The notes: generated by a model from the letters alone, not told the origin. Shown: positions 15,751 to 23,219, counted from the first letter of the stretch. The stretch: DNA of 26,540 nucleotides from Sandaracinus sp. (GCA_020633125.1 JACKEH010000060.1:1-26540), one strand, 5' to 3'. Numbers and translations are program-made.

Positions 15751-16734
15751 ATGCGGACGCAGCTCGTCGCTCCTCTGCTCGCCTACGTGCGCTCGCGTGG
15801 GGGTGAGGTCGCGGCGCTGACGGCGTCGCTTCCGGTGCCGCTCCCCGAGGATGCGGCGAGCGCGCCCGAGGTGGTGCTACTCCTGCCCACGTTTCGCGCG
15901 CTCTTCGAAGACGCGGCGCGAATCCTCGACGACCCCTTCCTCGGCGTGTCGCTGGCGCAAGCGTTGCCACGCGGCACGTGGGGGATCCTCGAATACGCTT
16001 GCCGAAGCGCGATCGACGTGCGCGAAGCGGCCCGCCGGATGGCGCGCTACATCGGCCTGCTGAACGAGCTGGTCACGATTCGATTCGACGAGCGCTCGGG
16101 CGGGATCGCGCAGTCGATCGAAGGCGAGCCGCACGTGCTCGGGCGCCACGCCAACGAGCTCTTCGTCGTCGCGGTCACCACGCAGATTCGTCGGCTCGCG
16201 CGGCCCTCGGCGCAACCGGAGGGCGTGTGGCTCGCGCATCCACGGCCGGGACGAATCACGGGGTTGGTCGACGCGCTGGGCACCGACGCGTTGCACTTCG
16301 ACGCGGGGCGCAACGAGGTGCGTCTGCCACGTGACGTGCTCGACGCGCCGCTCGCGAGCGCCGATCCGAACCTGCTGCGTTTGCTCGACGCGCAAGCGGA
16401 GCAGGCGCTCGCGCTGCGGCCGCGCGAGGGCTCGCGTCTTCGCGGGCGGGTGCGGGAGCGTTTGGTGCGACGCCTGCGCGAAGGCACGTCGGGCACGACG
16501 GGCCTCGCGTCGGAGCTGGGGTTGGCGCCGCGCACCCTGCAGCGTCAGCTCGCGGCCGAGGGCACCTCGGTGCGGGCGGAGCTCGAGGCGGTGCGCGAAG
16601 AGCTCGCGCGCGCGTGGGTGGTGGAGCGACCGCTCGGCGAGATCGCGTTCTTGCTCGGCTACGCGGACACCCACGCGTTCGCGCGCGCGTTCAAGCGATG
16701 GACGGGGACGACGCCGTCACGTTTTCGCGCGTGA
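15751..16734 (+). CDS. AraC-family transcriptional regulator (OruR-like)
   Basis: The 327-residue protein has the N-terminal 'arabinose-binding-like' domain found in OruR/ArgR-type regulators (PF12625 type; about residues 10-200, with DDPFLGVSLAQALPRGTWGILEY). At the C-terminus (about 235-327) is an AraC helix-turn-helix pair: GLASELGLAPRTLQRQL and IAFLLGYADTHAFARAF, then RWTGTTPSRFR, the family's closing signature. Earlier in-frame GTG starts exist (15727, 15742); I prefer the ATG. No good ribosome binding site is seen. The ligand is unknown. Its 3' end overlaps the convergent DJ-1/PfpI gene by 44 bp, so the two may be linked in function or expression (inference). Confidence 0.92.
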   Translation: MRTQLVAPLLAYVRSRGGEVAALTASLPVPLPEDAASAPEVVLLLPTFRALFEDAARILDDPFLGVSLAQALPRGTWGILEYACRSAIDVREAARRMARYIGLLNELVTIRFDERSGGIAQSIEGEPHVLGRHANELFVVAVTTQIRRLARPSAQPEGVWLAHPRPGRITGLVDALGTDALHFDAGRNEVRLPRDVLDAPLASADPNLLRLLDAQAEQALALRPREGSRLRGRVRERLVRRLREGTSGTTGLASELGLAPRTLQRQLAAEGTSVRAELEAVREELARAWVVERPLGEIAFLLGYADTHAFARAFKRWTGTTPSRFRA

Positions 16735-17479
16735 GCGGGGCGTGGAGTCGGTCGGCGAACGTTCGCGCGAAGCGCCACGCGTCGCCGGGCCAACGCGCGG
16801 ACACGTAGGCGCCGTCTTCCACCACGAACGCGGCGCGGTCGTCGGTCTCGGTGCCGCGGGCGGAGACCACGAGCGGTCCACGCACGAAGGTGCCCTCGTC
16901 GCCGAGCGCGGCACGGAGCTCCTCCTCGACGTAGGCCGGGTAGGTTCGGTAGTAGTCGCCGAGCTTCCACGCGGTGCTCCACCACGCGAGGCGCTCGAGG
17001 TAGCGCGGCAGACACGTGCTCTTGCGGCCCCGCAGGACGGGCACGCCCGTGTCGGGGTGCGTGGCGCGCGCGAGCACGAGCGGGCCGTGGCAGATGGCGG
17101 CGACGGGACGGTCGGCGACGAAGAAGCGCGCGGCGAGTCGCTGCACGAGCTCGCTGCCGAGGTATTGGCGCATGCCCTTCGCGTGGCCCCCGGCGAGCAG
17201 GAGCGCGTCGAAGTCGTCGTCGCGGAGGTCGGCCCAGCGCAGCGGCGCGACGAAGCGGGGGTCGTGCTCGAGGCGGGCGTAGAGCGCCTTGGCGTCCGGC
17301 TCGGCGCCCAGCTTCCCGAAGAGCACGCCGGTGAGCAGGAGCGGGTCGGCGGCGGGGGTGGCGCCCGCTTCGGTGGCGAAGACGACCTCGTGGCCGGCCT
17401 CGGACAGGACGTGCCAGGGGACGGCCACCTCGGTGACGTCGAAGTCGCGGTCGGGCAGGGGGAGCAGGACGCGGGCCAT
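16691..17479 (-). CDS. DJ-1/PfpI superfamily protein (Hsp31-like)
   Basis: The 262-residue protein has the DJ-1/PfpI fold. The nucleophile elbow is AICHGPLVLA with C130-H131, the conserved acid is probably E37 (FATEAG), and DALLLAGGHAKGMR forms the family's Gly-rich loop. Length and layout fit Hsp31 or class I amidotransferase-like proteins, whose activities range from glyoxalase or deglycase to chaperone; I cannot choose among them. LGDYYRTYPAYVEEELRAAL and the final VSARWPGDAWRFA are seen in this group. The ATG at 17479 has no clear ribosome binding site. The gap to rpsT (17480-17760) holds a small inverted repeat TCGTT/AACGA at 17597-17610 and the rpsT promoter. Confidence 0.88.
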   Translation of the reverse strand: MARVLLPLPDRDFDVTEVAVPWHVLSEAGHEVVFATEAGATPAADPLLLTGVLFGKLGAEPDAKALYARLEHDPRFVAPLRWADLRDDDFDALLLAGGHAKGMRQYLGSELVQRLAARFFVADRPVAAICHGPLVLARATHPDTGVPVLRGRKSTCLPRYLERLAWWSTAWKLGDYYRTYPAYVEEELRAALGDEGTFVRGPLVVSARGTETDDRAAFVVEDGAYVSARWPGDAWRFARTFADRLHAPLTRENVTASSPSIA

Positions 17480-17695
17480 GGGAAGAACGTCGCACGAGCG
17501 CCGACCGGGGAGGGGGCCGGGAGCGCCAGATCGGGGGGCTCGGCGCGCCAAGGAGGGGTCGGGCGAAGGAGGGGTGAACGGGGTGGTGGCGAAAAGTCGT
17601 TCGAAAACGAGGGGTTGGCTCTTTCGTTGGCGCGCTCGCGTCGTGGGGGACATGATGCCGGCCCTCGTCGGGGACGGCGCGAGGCTCGGCCTCGA

Positions 17696-17724
17696 TTGAC
17701 CACCTACGAGGCCGGTGCTAAACG
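17696..17724 (+). promoter_or_regulatory. Candidate promoter for rpsT
   Basis: TTGACC (17696-17701), a 17-bp spacer ending in the extended -10 TGC and TAAACG (17719-17724). Transcription would start near 17731, about 30 bases before the rpsT ATG. This is the best sigma-70-like site in the window. Confidence 0.6.
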
Positions 17725-17760
17725 GCGCCTCCCGCACACGGAAGAAGCGAAAGCGATCCC

Positions 17761-18024
17761 ATGGCCAATCACGACTCTTCGAAGAAGCGCATCCGCCAGA
17801 CCATCAAGCGCACCGAGCGCAACCGCCACGTCCGTTCGACGGTCCGTGGTTCGGTGAAGAAGGTCCGCGAAGCGATCTCCACGGGTGACAAGACGACGGC
17901 CCTCGCCGCGCTCGCCACCGCTGCCCGCCGCATCGACATGGCCGTGTCGAAGGGCGTCTACCACCGCAAGACCGGGAGCCGCTACATCAGCCGCCTCTCG
18001 ACCCAGGTGGCGGCGCTCGCCTGA
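17761..18024 (+). CDS. rpsT: 30S ribosomal protein S20
   Basis: The 87-residue basic protein is a standard S20, which binds 16S rRNA early in 30S assembly. The N-terminus MANHDSSKKRIRQTIKRTER and the KGVYHRKTGSRYISRLSTQV segment near the end are diagnostic. It stands alone with its own candidate promoter and a strong intrinsic terminator 26 bases after the stop. The Shine-Dalgarno is weak; an AG-rich run (GGAAGAAGCG) lies about 10-20 bases upstream. Confidence 0.98.
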   Translation: MANHDSSKKRIRQTIKRTERNRHVRSTVRGSVKKVREAISTGDKTTALAALATAARRIDMAVSKGVYHRKTGSRYISRLSTQVAALA

Positions 18025-18050
18025 GCCCCTAGCTTCTTCCGTGCGGACCA

Positions 18051-18084
18051 AACGCTCGTGGGCAACCACGGGCGTTGTTTTTTT
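18051..18084 (+). terminator. Intrinsic terminator of rpsT
   Basis: An 11-bp stem (AACGCTCGTGG / CCACGGGCGTT, one G-T pair) closed by a GCAA tetraloop is followed after one base by seven Ts (18078-18084). Confidence 0.93.
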
Positions 18085-18283
18085 GGCTGCGGTGCTCGGC
18101 TTCGCCTGCGCGCCTACCGCCCAAGAGGTGAGGCTCTGCCTCCCCCTTCCCCTCCGTGCCTCGGAGTCTCCCTGCGCTTCGCTCCGGTCGGCTCCTGCGG
18201 TGCTCCGCGGCGAAGGGGCTCGTCGCCCCTTTCGAAACCCTGACCATGAGCGGGCGGCGGGAGTGGCGCGAGTGCGTCGATGA

Positions 18284-18328
18284 CGTGTACGGGTCTCGGC
18301 CTTCGGCCTCGTGTACGGGTCTCGGCCT
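18284..18328 (+). repeat. 19-bp direct repeat, 26-bp period
   Basis: CGTGTACGGGTCTCGGCCT occurs at 18284-18302 and again at 18310-18328; a third truncated copy (CGTGTA) starts at 18329. Confidence 0.85.
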
Positions 18329-18376
18329 CGTGTATGCCCTCGGTGCTCGGACGCGAGGGTGGTTCCCGCCGGTTTC

Positions 18377-18406
18377 TTGGCGACACGCGAGAGCCCGTGC
18401 TAGCCG
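18377..18406 (+). promoter_or_regulatory. Candidate promoter for the sulfatase-like lipoprotein
   Basis: TTGGCG (18377-18382), 18 bp and TAGCCG (18401-18406) preceded by TGC. The transcript would have a leader of about 150 bases before the ATG at 18564. Confidence 0.4.
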
Positions 18407-18563
18407 CATGGGCCTACGGGTCCGGGGCGAAATCGGGCGCGTGGGTGAATCACGAGCGAAACCCGCGTGGCTGCGGGAAGGAGCTCCGGTCGGCCGAGCG
18501 TCGACCCCCGAGGCCGCGAAGGGGGCGAATCCTTCGTGGGCTCTTCCCACATCGGAGGCAGTG

Positions 18564-20876
18564 ATGAAGCGAGCCTGGTCGAGTCGACTCGCGTGGTGGA
18601 TCGCCTGTGCGGCGATTTGTGGCGCGGTGGCGTGCGGTGACGACGACGGTGCCAGCGGTGGCGAGGGCAGCGGCGGCGAGAACGGCGCCGGAGGCAGCGC
18701 GGCGAACGCGGGCGGTGGCCTCGAGAACCACGAGCTGCACTACGACCTGCACGCGCAGGCGCACCTCGCCGAGGTCGAGCACCAGGGCCTCTTCGTCGAC
18801 TTCGGCACGCCCGCGCAGGCGAAGTACACCGTCGGCGACTGGAACAGCGGCTGGGGCTCGCGTGGCAGCGAAGGCGATCTGACCTTCGCGAATGTCGGGC
18901 GTCGTGCGCGACTCTACGTGCACCTCGACGAGCCGACGAACCTCCAGGTGAAGCTGCACCTGCGTCCGAAGGGCACCCGCGCGGTCACGCCCTACGTGAA
19001 CAACACGCAGCACCAGTCGATCTTCTTCGAGGGCGAGTCCTGGCAGGACGTCACCTTCAGCATCCCGGCGACCGACACGCGTCGCGGTGAGAACTACATC
19101 CTGCTGACCTTCGGCGGCGTCACGAACGTCGGAGGCGAAGAGGTCAGCGTGCAGCTCGCGAGCGCACGTTTCGTGCCGGGCGATTCGATCCCCGACGTCG
19201 AACCCCCGAGCTGGGGCACCTACGCCGCGAACGTCAGCCTCGGCGGCGCGTCGAAGCCCGCGGTCGTCTACGCGACGCCGCACGCGTTCACCTGGTACGC
19301 CGAGATCCCCGAGGGCGGAAAGCTCGCGTTCGGCGCCGGCCAGGAAGGCCAAGCGGGCGGCACCGGCCGCGTGTACGTCACGGCCGAAGGCGGCGAGCGC
19401 CAGAAGGTCTGGGAAGGCGCGCTCACGAACGCGTGGTCCGGCCAGACCGTCGATCTCTCGTCGTACGCGGGCAAGATCGTCCAGATTCGCTTCGAAGCCG
19501 AGGGCGGTCAGGGCCGCGCGGCGTGGGCCGAGCCGCGCATCATGCGTCGCCGCGCCGAGGTCGCCGACGTGGGCCAGGCCCGCAACGTCGTCGTCGTGCT
19601 CGTCGACACGCTTCGCGCGAGCAAGCTCAAGACCTGGAACCCGCAGTCGCGCGTGCGCACGCCGGCGGTCGACGCGCTCGCCTCCGAAGGCGTCGTCTTC
19701 GAGCGCGGCAACAGCACGGAGAACTGGACCAAGCCCGCGGTCGCTGCGGTGCTCACCGGTCTTCACCCGATGGACCACGGGGCGCGCACCCAGAGCGCGG
19801 TGCTCAGCGATCGCGCGCTCATGGTCAGCGAGCACTTCAAGTCGAACGGTTTCAAGACCGCGATGCTCTGCGCGAACGGCTACGTCTCGGACCGTTTCGG
19901 CTTCGACCAGGGCTGGGATCGCTACGTCAACTACATCCGCGAGAACCAGAACAGCGACTCGTCGAACGTCTTCGAGCAGGCCGGCGCGTGGGTCACGGAG
20001 AACAAGGACGATCGCTTCTTCCTCTACGTGCACACCATCGACCCGCACGTTCCCTACGATCCGGGCGACGAGTTCCTCTCGATGTACGACTCGCGCTCGG
20101 ACTACGAGGGCCCCGTTCGTCCGCGGATGACCGGGGAGCTGCTCGTGCAGGCGAAGGCGAACCCGCCGCAGGTGACCTTCAACGCCAGCGACATGCGCCG
20201 CCTCGAGGCGCTGCACGACGGCGAGATCAGCCAGCACGATCACCACTTCGCGCGTTTCATCCAGACGCTGAAGGATCAGGGGCTCTACGAGAACACCGCG
20301 ATCGTCTTCGTGGCCGACCACGGCGAGGAGTTCCGCGAGCACGGCTCGTTCGGCCACGGCCACTCGGTCTACGAAGAGCTGCTTCACGTGCCGCTCATCG
20401 TGCGCGCGCCGGGCGTGTCCGCGCGTCGTGTCTCCACGCGCGTCAGCACCATCGACGTGCCGGCGACCATCGTCGAGCTCGCGGGTCTTCCCGCGATGCC
20501 GAACACCTTCAGCCGCAGCCTCGTGCCGCTCATGGCGGGCGGGACGCGCTCGGGCCCCGAGGTCGCGATGGCGGAGTTCCTCGACGAGCGCCGCGTGATC
20601 TACGCGGGGCAGTACAAGTTCTTCGTTCGCGGCAACCTCACGGCGAGCATGTTCGACCTGGGCACCGACCCCGGCGAGCAGAACCAGCTCGAGGTCAGCG
20701 CGCACCCGATCGCGGCGCGTTACCTGCGCACCCTGCAGGGTCAATTCCTCGGGGCGAGCAACCGCAGCCAATGGCTCTCCGCGGAGCAAGCGGGCAGCGC
20801 TCGCCTCGACGCGGGCGAGGTCCAGATGGACGGTGAGCTGCAGCAGCAGCTTCGCGAGCTCGGTTACCTGAACTGA
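18564..20876 (+). CDS. Lipoprotein of the sulfatase / alkaline phosphatase superfamily
   Basis: The 770-residue protein starts at an ATG with GGAGG five bases upstream. A signal peptide ends in GAVAC, with C24 as the likely lipid anchor. A Gly/Ser/Ala linker (to about 52) leads to two beta-rich segments (about 55-205 and 215-325) and a sulfatase-fold domain (about 340-700). Metal-site candidates are D348 (LVDTLRA), D493/H495 (HTIDPHVPY), D585-H586 (VADHGEEF) and H598 (FGHGHSVYEELLHVPLIVRAPG). The place of the formylglycine Cys/Ser has W-T-K-P with T389, so it is not a classical CxPxR sulfatase; a phosphodiester or related substrate is as likely. It is monocistronic, ending at a terminator. 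Confidence 0.88.
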   Translation: MKRAWSSRLAWWIACAAICGAVACGDDDGASGGEGSGGENGAGGSAANAGGGLENHELHYDLHAQAHLAEVEHQGLFVDFGTPAQAKYTVGDWNSGWGSRGSEGDLTFANVGRRARLYVHLDEPTNLQVKLHLRPKGTRAVTPYVNNTQHQSIFFEGESWQDVTFSIPATDTRRGENYILLTFGGVTNVGGEEVSVQLASARFVPGDSIPDVEPPSWGTYAANVSLGGASKPAVVYATPHAFTWYAEIPEGGKLAFGAGQEGQAGGTGRVYVTAEGGERQKVWEGALTNAWSGQTVDLSSYAGKIVQIRFEAEGGQGRAAWAEPRIMRRRAEVADVGQARNVVVVLVDTLRASKLKTWNPQSRVRTPAVDALASEGVVFERGNSTENWTKPAVAAVLTGLHPMDHGARTQSAVLSDRALMVSEHFKSNGFKTAMLCANGYVSDRFGFDQGWDRYVNYIRENQNSDSSNVFEQAGAWVTENKDDRFFLYVHTIDPHVPYDPGDEFLSMYDSRSDYEGPVRPRMTGELLVQAKANPPQVTFNASDMRRLEALHDGEISQHDHHFARFIQTLKDQGLYENTAIVFVADHGEEFREHGSFGHGHSVYEELLHVPLIVRAPGVSARRVSTRVSTIDVPATIVELAGLPAMPNTFSRSLVPLMAGGTRSGPEVAMAEFLDERRVIYAGQYKFFVRGNLTASMFDLGTDPGEQNQLEVSAHPIAARYLRTLQGQFLGASNRSQWLSAEQAGSARLDAGEVQMDGELQQQLRELGYLN

Positions 20877-20897
20877 TCCCGCTCGAACCTCGAAGAT

Positions 20898-20921
20898 GGG
20901 CGCCCTCGTGGCGCTCTTTTT
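20898..20921 (+). terminator. Intrinsic terminator after the sulfatase-like gene
   Basis: A 7-bp stem (GGGCGCC / GGCGCTC, one G-T pair) with loop CTCGT is followed directly by five Ts. Confidence 0.88.
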
Positions 20922-20989
20922 CGTTCCGTCGGTCGATTCTCTGCGTCCGTTCGGCGATCGTGACGTCTGCAGAGGCAGGAGGTCCGAAC

Positions 20990-21814
20990 ATGGACGAGCT
21001 TTCGAAGGATCGAGTGCGTGAGGTGGTGCGCGAGCAATACGGCGCGGCAGCGCGAGGCGACGTCGGTTGTGCGCCGAGCTGTTGCGCGCCGGGGCCCGCG
21101 ATCAGCGCGGCGCTCGGGTACTCCGAGGAGGAGATGAGCGCGGTACCGGAGGGCGCGAACCTCGGCCTCGGCTGCGGAAACCCCCAGGCGATCGCCGCCC
21201 TTCGCGAAGGCGAGACCGTGCTCGACCTCGGCTCGGGCGCGGGCTTCGACGCCATCCTCGCCGCGCGTCGGGTGGGGGCGAAGGGCCACGTCATCGGGGT
21301 CGACATGACGCCCGACATGATCTCGAAGGCGCGCGCGAACGTAGAGCGCGTGGGCCTCACGCAGGTCGAGTTTCGGCTCGGCGAGATCGAGCGGCTTCCG
21401 GTCGCCGACGACACCGTCGACGTCGTGCTCTCGAACTGCGTGATCAACCTGAGCCCCGACAAGGAGTCGGTGTTCCGCGAGACGTTTCGGGTGCTCAAGC
21501 CGGGCGGTCGGCTCGCGATCGCCGACGTCGTGGCGACCGCCGACATGCCGCCCGAGCTCGCGAACGACGTCGCTGCGCTGACCGGTTGCGTCGCCGGCGC
21601 CGCACGCATCGAGTTGATCGAAGCCTGGCTTCGTGGCGTCGGTTTCGTGGACGTGAAGGTCAGCCCCAAAGAAGAGAGCCGCGCGGTCATCGCGGAGTGG
21701 TTTCCGGGCGGGGGGCTCGAGCGTTTCGTGGTCTCGGCTACCATCGAGGGCGTGAAGCCTTCCGACACGACCTCGTGCTGCGCGCCCGCGTGCTGTGGAG
21801 GCGACGCGTCGTGA
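20990..21814 (+). CDS. arsM: Arsenite S-adenosylmethionine methyltransferase
   Basis: ArsM methylates As(III) using SAM. The 274-residue protein has the SAM-binding motif I VLDLGSGAGFDAI (77-89), GVDMTPDMI (103-111) and the ArsM-specific Cys set: C62 (GLGCGNP), C150 (SNCVINLSPDK) and C200 (LTGCVAGAA). Additional Cys are at 27, 31-32 (CAPSCC) and at the end (CCAPACC, 263-269). The last are likely extra As(III) ligands. The ATG at 20990 has a near-perfect AGGAGGT (20977-20983) six bases upstream, which decides the start over an in-frame codon at 20960. Its stop overlaps the sigma factor start by 4 bp. No ars repressor or pump is visible here. Confidence 0.96.
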   Translation: MDELSKDRVREVVREQYGAAARGDVGCAPSCCAPGPAISAALGYSEEEMSAVPEGANLGLGCGNPQAIAALREGETVLDLGSGAGFDAILAARRVGAKGHVIGVDMTPDMISKARANVERVGLTQVEFRLGEIERLPVADDTVDVVLSNCVINLSPDKESVFRETFRVLKPGGRLAIADVVATADMPPELANDVAALTGCVAGAARIELIEAWLRGVGFVDVKVSPKEESRAVIAEWFPGGGLERFVVSATIEGVKPSDTTSCCAPACCGGDAS

Positions 21815-22428
21815 GCTCGGAGCCGACGCGCGAGGTCTGGCGGGCGCTCGAACGCGAGCTGCGGCCTTTCGTCGCGCGTCGGGTCGCGCCCTCCGACGTC
21901 GACGACGTGGTCCAAGAGGTGCTGCTGCGGTTGAACCGTGGGCTCGACGGCCTTCGCGACGAAGAGCGGCTCGGGGCGTGGGTGCACCGCGTCGCGCGCC
22001 ACGTGGTGGTCGATCACCACCGCGCGCGGGGCCGGCGGCCGCAGCTGATCGAGGGCACGGGCCTCGAGCACGAGAGCGACGAACGACCGGAGCTCTTCGA
22101 CGGTACGCCGGAGGCGGAGCTCGCCGGCTACGTCGCGATCTTCGTCGCGGCGCTTCCTTCGCCCTACCGCGAAGCGCTGACGCTCACGGAGCTCGAGGGG
22201 CTCTCGCAGACCGAGGCTGCTCAGATGCTCGGGGTGTCGCCGTCGACGATGAAGTCCCGCGTGCAGCGAGGTCGCGTGAAGCTTCGGCAGGCCTTCGAGG
22301 CGTGCTGCGAGGTTTCGCTCGACGCGCGTCGGAGGGTCGTGGGGTTCGCGCCGCGGCCGGCCGGTCGGGCGCCGGTCTCGTGTTGTGACGACGGCTGCGA
22401 TTCGGAGCCGAGTCCGAAGCAGCCGTGA
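21811..22428 (+). CDS. SigZ-like sigma-70 family (ECF type) sigma factor with Cys-rich tail
   Basis: The 205-residue protein has region 2 (about 13-72: FVARRVAPSDVDDVVQEVLLRL, GAWVHRVARHVVVDHHR) and region 4 (about 110-162: LPSPYREALTLTELEGLSQTEAAQMLGVSPSTMKSRVQRGRVKLR). Region 3 is absent, as in ECF factors. The tail has C165-C166, then DARRRVVGFAPRP, and C191-C192 with C196. A tail with paired Cys and this Asp-x-Arg...Gly-x-x-x-Pro-Arg pattern is a SigZ-type trait. The start is GTG 21811, inside the arsM stop (GTGA), with GGAGG at 21797-21801. No anti-sigma gene follows. It may respond to arsenite or thiol stress through its own Cys residues (inference). Confidence 0.9.
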   Translation: MSSEPTREVWRALERELRPFVARRVAPSDVDDVVQEVLLRLNRGLDGLRDEERLGAWVHRVARHVVVDHHRARGRRPQLIEGTGLEHESDERPELFDGTPEAELAGYVAIFVAALPSPYREALTLTELEGLSQTEAAQMLGVSPSTMKSRVQRGRVKLRQAFEACCEVSLDARRRVVGFAPRPAGRAPVSCCDDGCDSEPSPKQP

Positions 22429-22523
22429 GGGCACGGGCCATCCCGGCGAGCGCGAGCGGCACCGAAGCCCCGCGTGACGCCGAGCCGAGACGCGCGATAC
22501 GCTCGCGCCTCGGGAGGTCGGCC

Positions 22524-22811
22524 ATGAACCGGACGCTTCGTTTCGCGGTGGGGGGACTCTTGCTCGTGGCGTGCGGTGGTGGAACCACCGGCGCCAGTGG
22601 AAGCGGCGGTGGAGGCTCGTCCTCTTGTGAGCCACCGGACTGCCACGCCAACCCGGGTCCATGCGACTTCGACTCGACCCAAGAGGGTTGCCCGGACTAC
22701 GTGCCTCCCGAGGGCGAAGCAGAAGCGACGGGCGAAGGCGAGGCGACCGGCGAAGCCGAGGCGACCGGCGAAGCCGAGCCGGAGCCGCAGGGCGTGCCGC
22801 TTCCGCAGTGA
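22524..22811 (+). CDS. Small Cys-containing lipoprotein of unknown function
   Basis: This 95-residue protein starts at an ATG with GGGAGG six bases upstream, the only good ribosome binding site in the neighbourhood. The signal peptide ends in the classical lipobox LLVAC. The mature part begins with a Gly/Ser/Thr spacer and has a short segment with four Cys (SSSCEPPDCHANPGPC and GCPDY). It ends in acidic near-repeats of EATGEGEATGEAEATGEAE. I do not recognise a family. It lies 95 bp after the sigma factor in the same direction, so cotranscription is possible. The gap holds no hairpin that I can see; a weak promoter-like GTGACG/TACGCT pair is present. Confidence 0.75.
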   Translation: MNRTLRFAVGGLLLVACGGGTTGASGSGGGGSSSCEPPDCHANPGPCDFDSTQEGCPDYVPPEGEAEATGEGEATGEAEATGEAEPEPQGVPLPQ

Positions 22812-23219
22812 AGCTGCGCGCGCTCGTTCACGCGCGAGCACGAAGCCCGCGCTCGAATCGCACGCACGAGCTCGGCCCCCACCCTCGGTCCGCTCACGCG
22901 TTCGTTCAGGCACGCCCACGCGCTCGGTTCGCTCGCGCGTTCGTTCAGGCGCGCCCACGCGCTCGGTTCGCTCCGGCGCTCGGTCACACGCGAAGCACGA
23001 ACCCGACGCTCGGGGCGCTCGCGCGCTCGGGCGCTCGGGTCGCGCGGGCGCTCGTTCACGCGCGAAGCACGAAGCCGACGCTCGGGTCGCTCGGGTCGCT
23101 CGGGTCGCGCGGGCGCTCGTTCACGCGCGAAGCACGAAGCCTACGCTCGGGTCGCTCGGGTCGCGCGGGCGCTCGTTCACGCGGGAAGCACGAAGCCTAC
23201 GCTCGGGTCGCTCGCGCGC
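22812..23219 (-). repeat. Tandem repeat tract made of copies of the downstream gene's 3' end
   Basis: Units beginning GCGCTCGTTCACGCG on the plus strand start at 22976 (diverged), 23048, 23113 and 23169, with a more diverged copy at 22820. The last unit is the true 3' end of the minus-strand GGDEF gene, including its stop at 23177-23179; the others carry the equivalent stop triplet and the codons for GFVLRA. Spacings are 72, 65 and 56 bp, partly through a 9-bp internal sub-repeat. Within the tract a separate 39-bp unit occurs twice (22892-22930 and 22931-22969, 37 of 39 identical). No other feature is seen in this gap. Confidence 0.9.

Larger units (their letters stand above)
18085..18563. 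other. Non-coding spacer with hairpins and direct repeats
   Basis: The open frame continues through this region from 18156, but the composition is not protein-like and the real gene starts at 18564. It holds hairpins at 18130-18142 (GAGGC/GCCTC) and 18213-18231 (AAGGGGC/GCCCCTT), a motif GAGTCTCCCTGCGCTTCG also found with one or two changes on the other strand of the 3540-4031 spacer, a 19-bp direct repeat (18284-18302 and 18310-18328) and a candidate promoter at 18377-18406. Confidence 0.6.

Noticed and set aside
18377..18560. Possible riboswitch or tRNA-like RNA in the long leader of the sulfatase-like gene
   Set aside because: I found no conserved riboswitch core or cloverleaf; only scattered GC pairings.
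18156..18563. In-frame upstream extension of the sulfatase-like gene by 136 codons
   Set aside because: The segment is Arg/Gly-rich, contains the hairpins and direct repeats, and the ATG at 18564 has a strong GGAGG and starts a signal peptide.
22976..23219. Regular repeats that resemble a CRISPR array
   Set aside because: Spacing is irregular (72, 65, 56 bp), the 'spacers' are themselves repeated, the units are the 3' end of the adjacent gene, and no cas gene is present.
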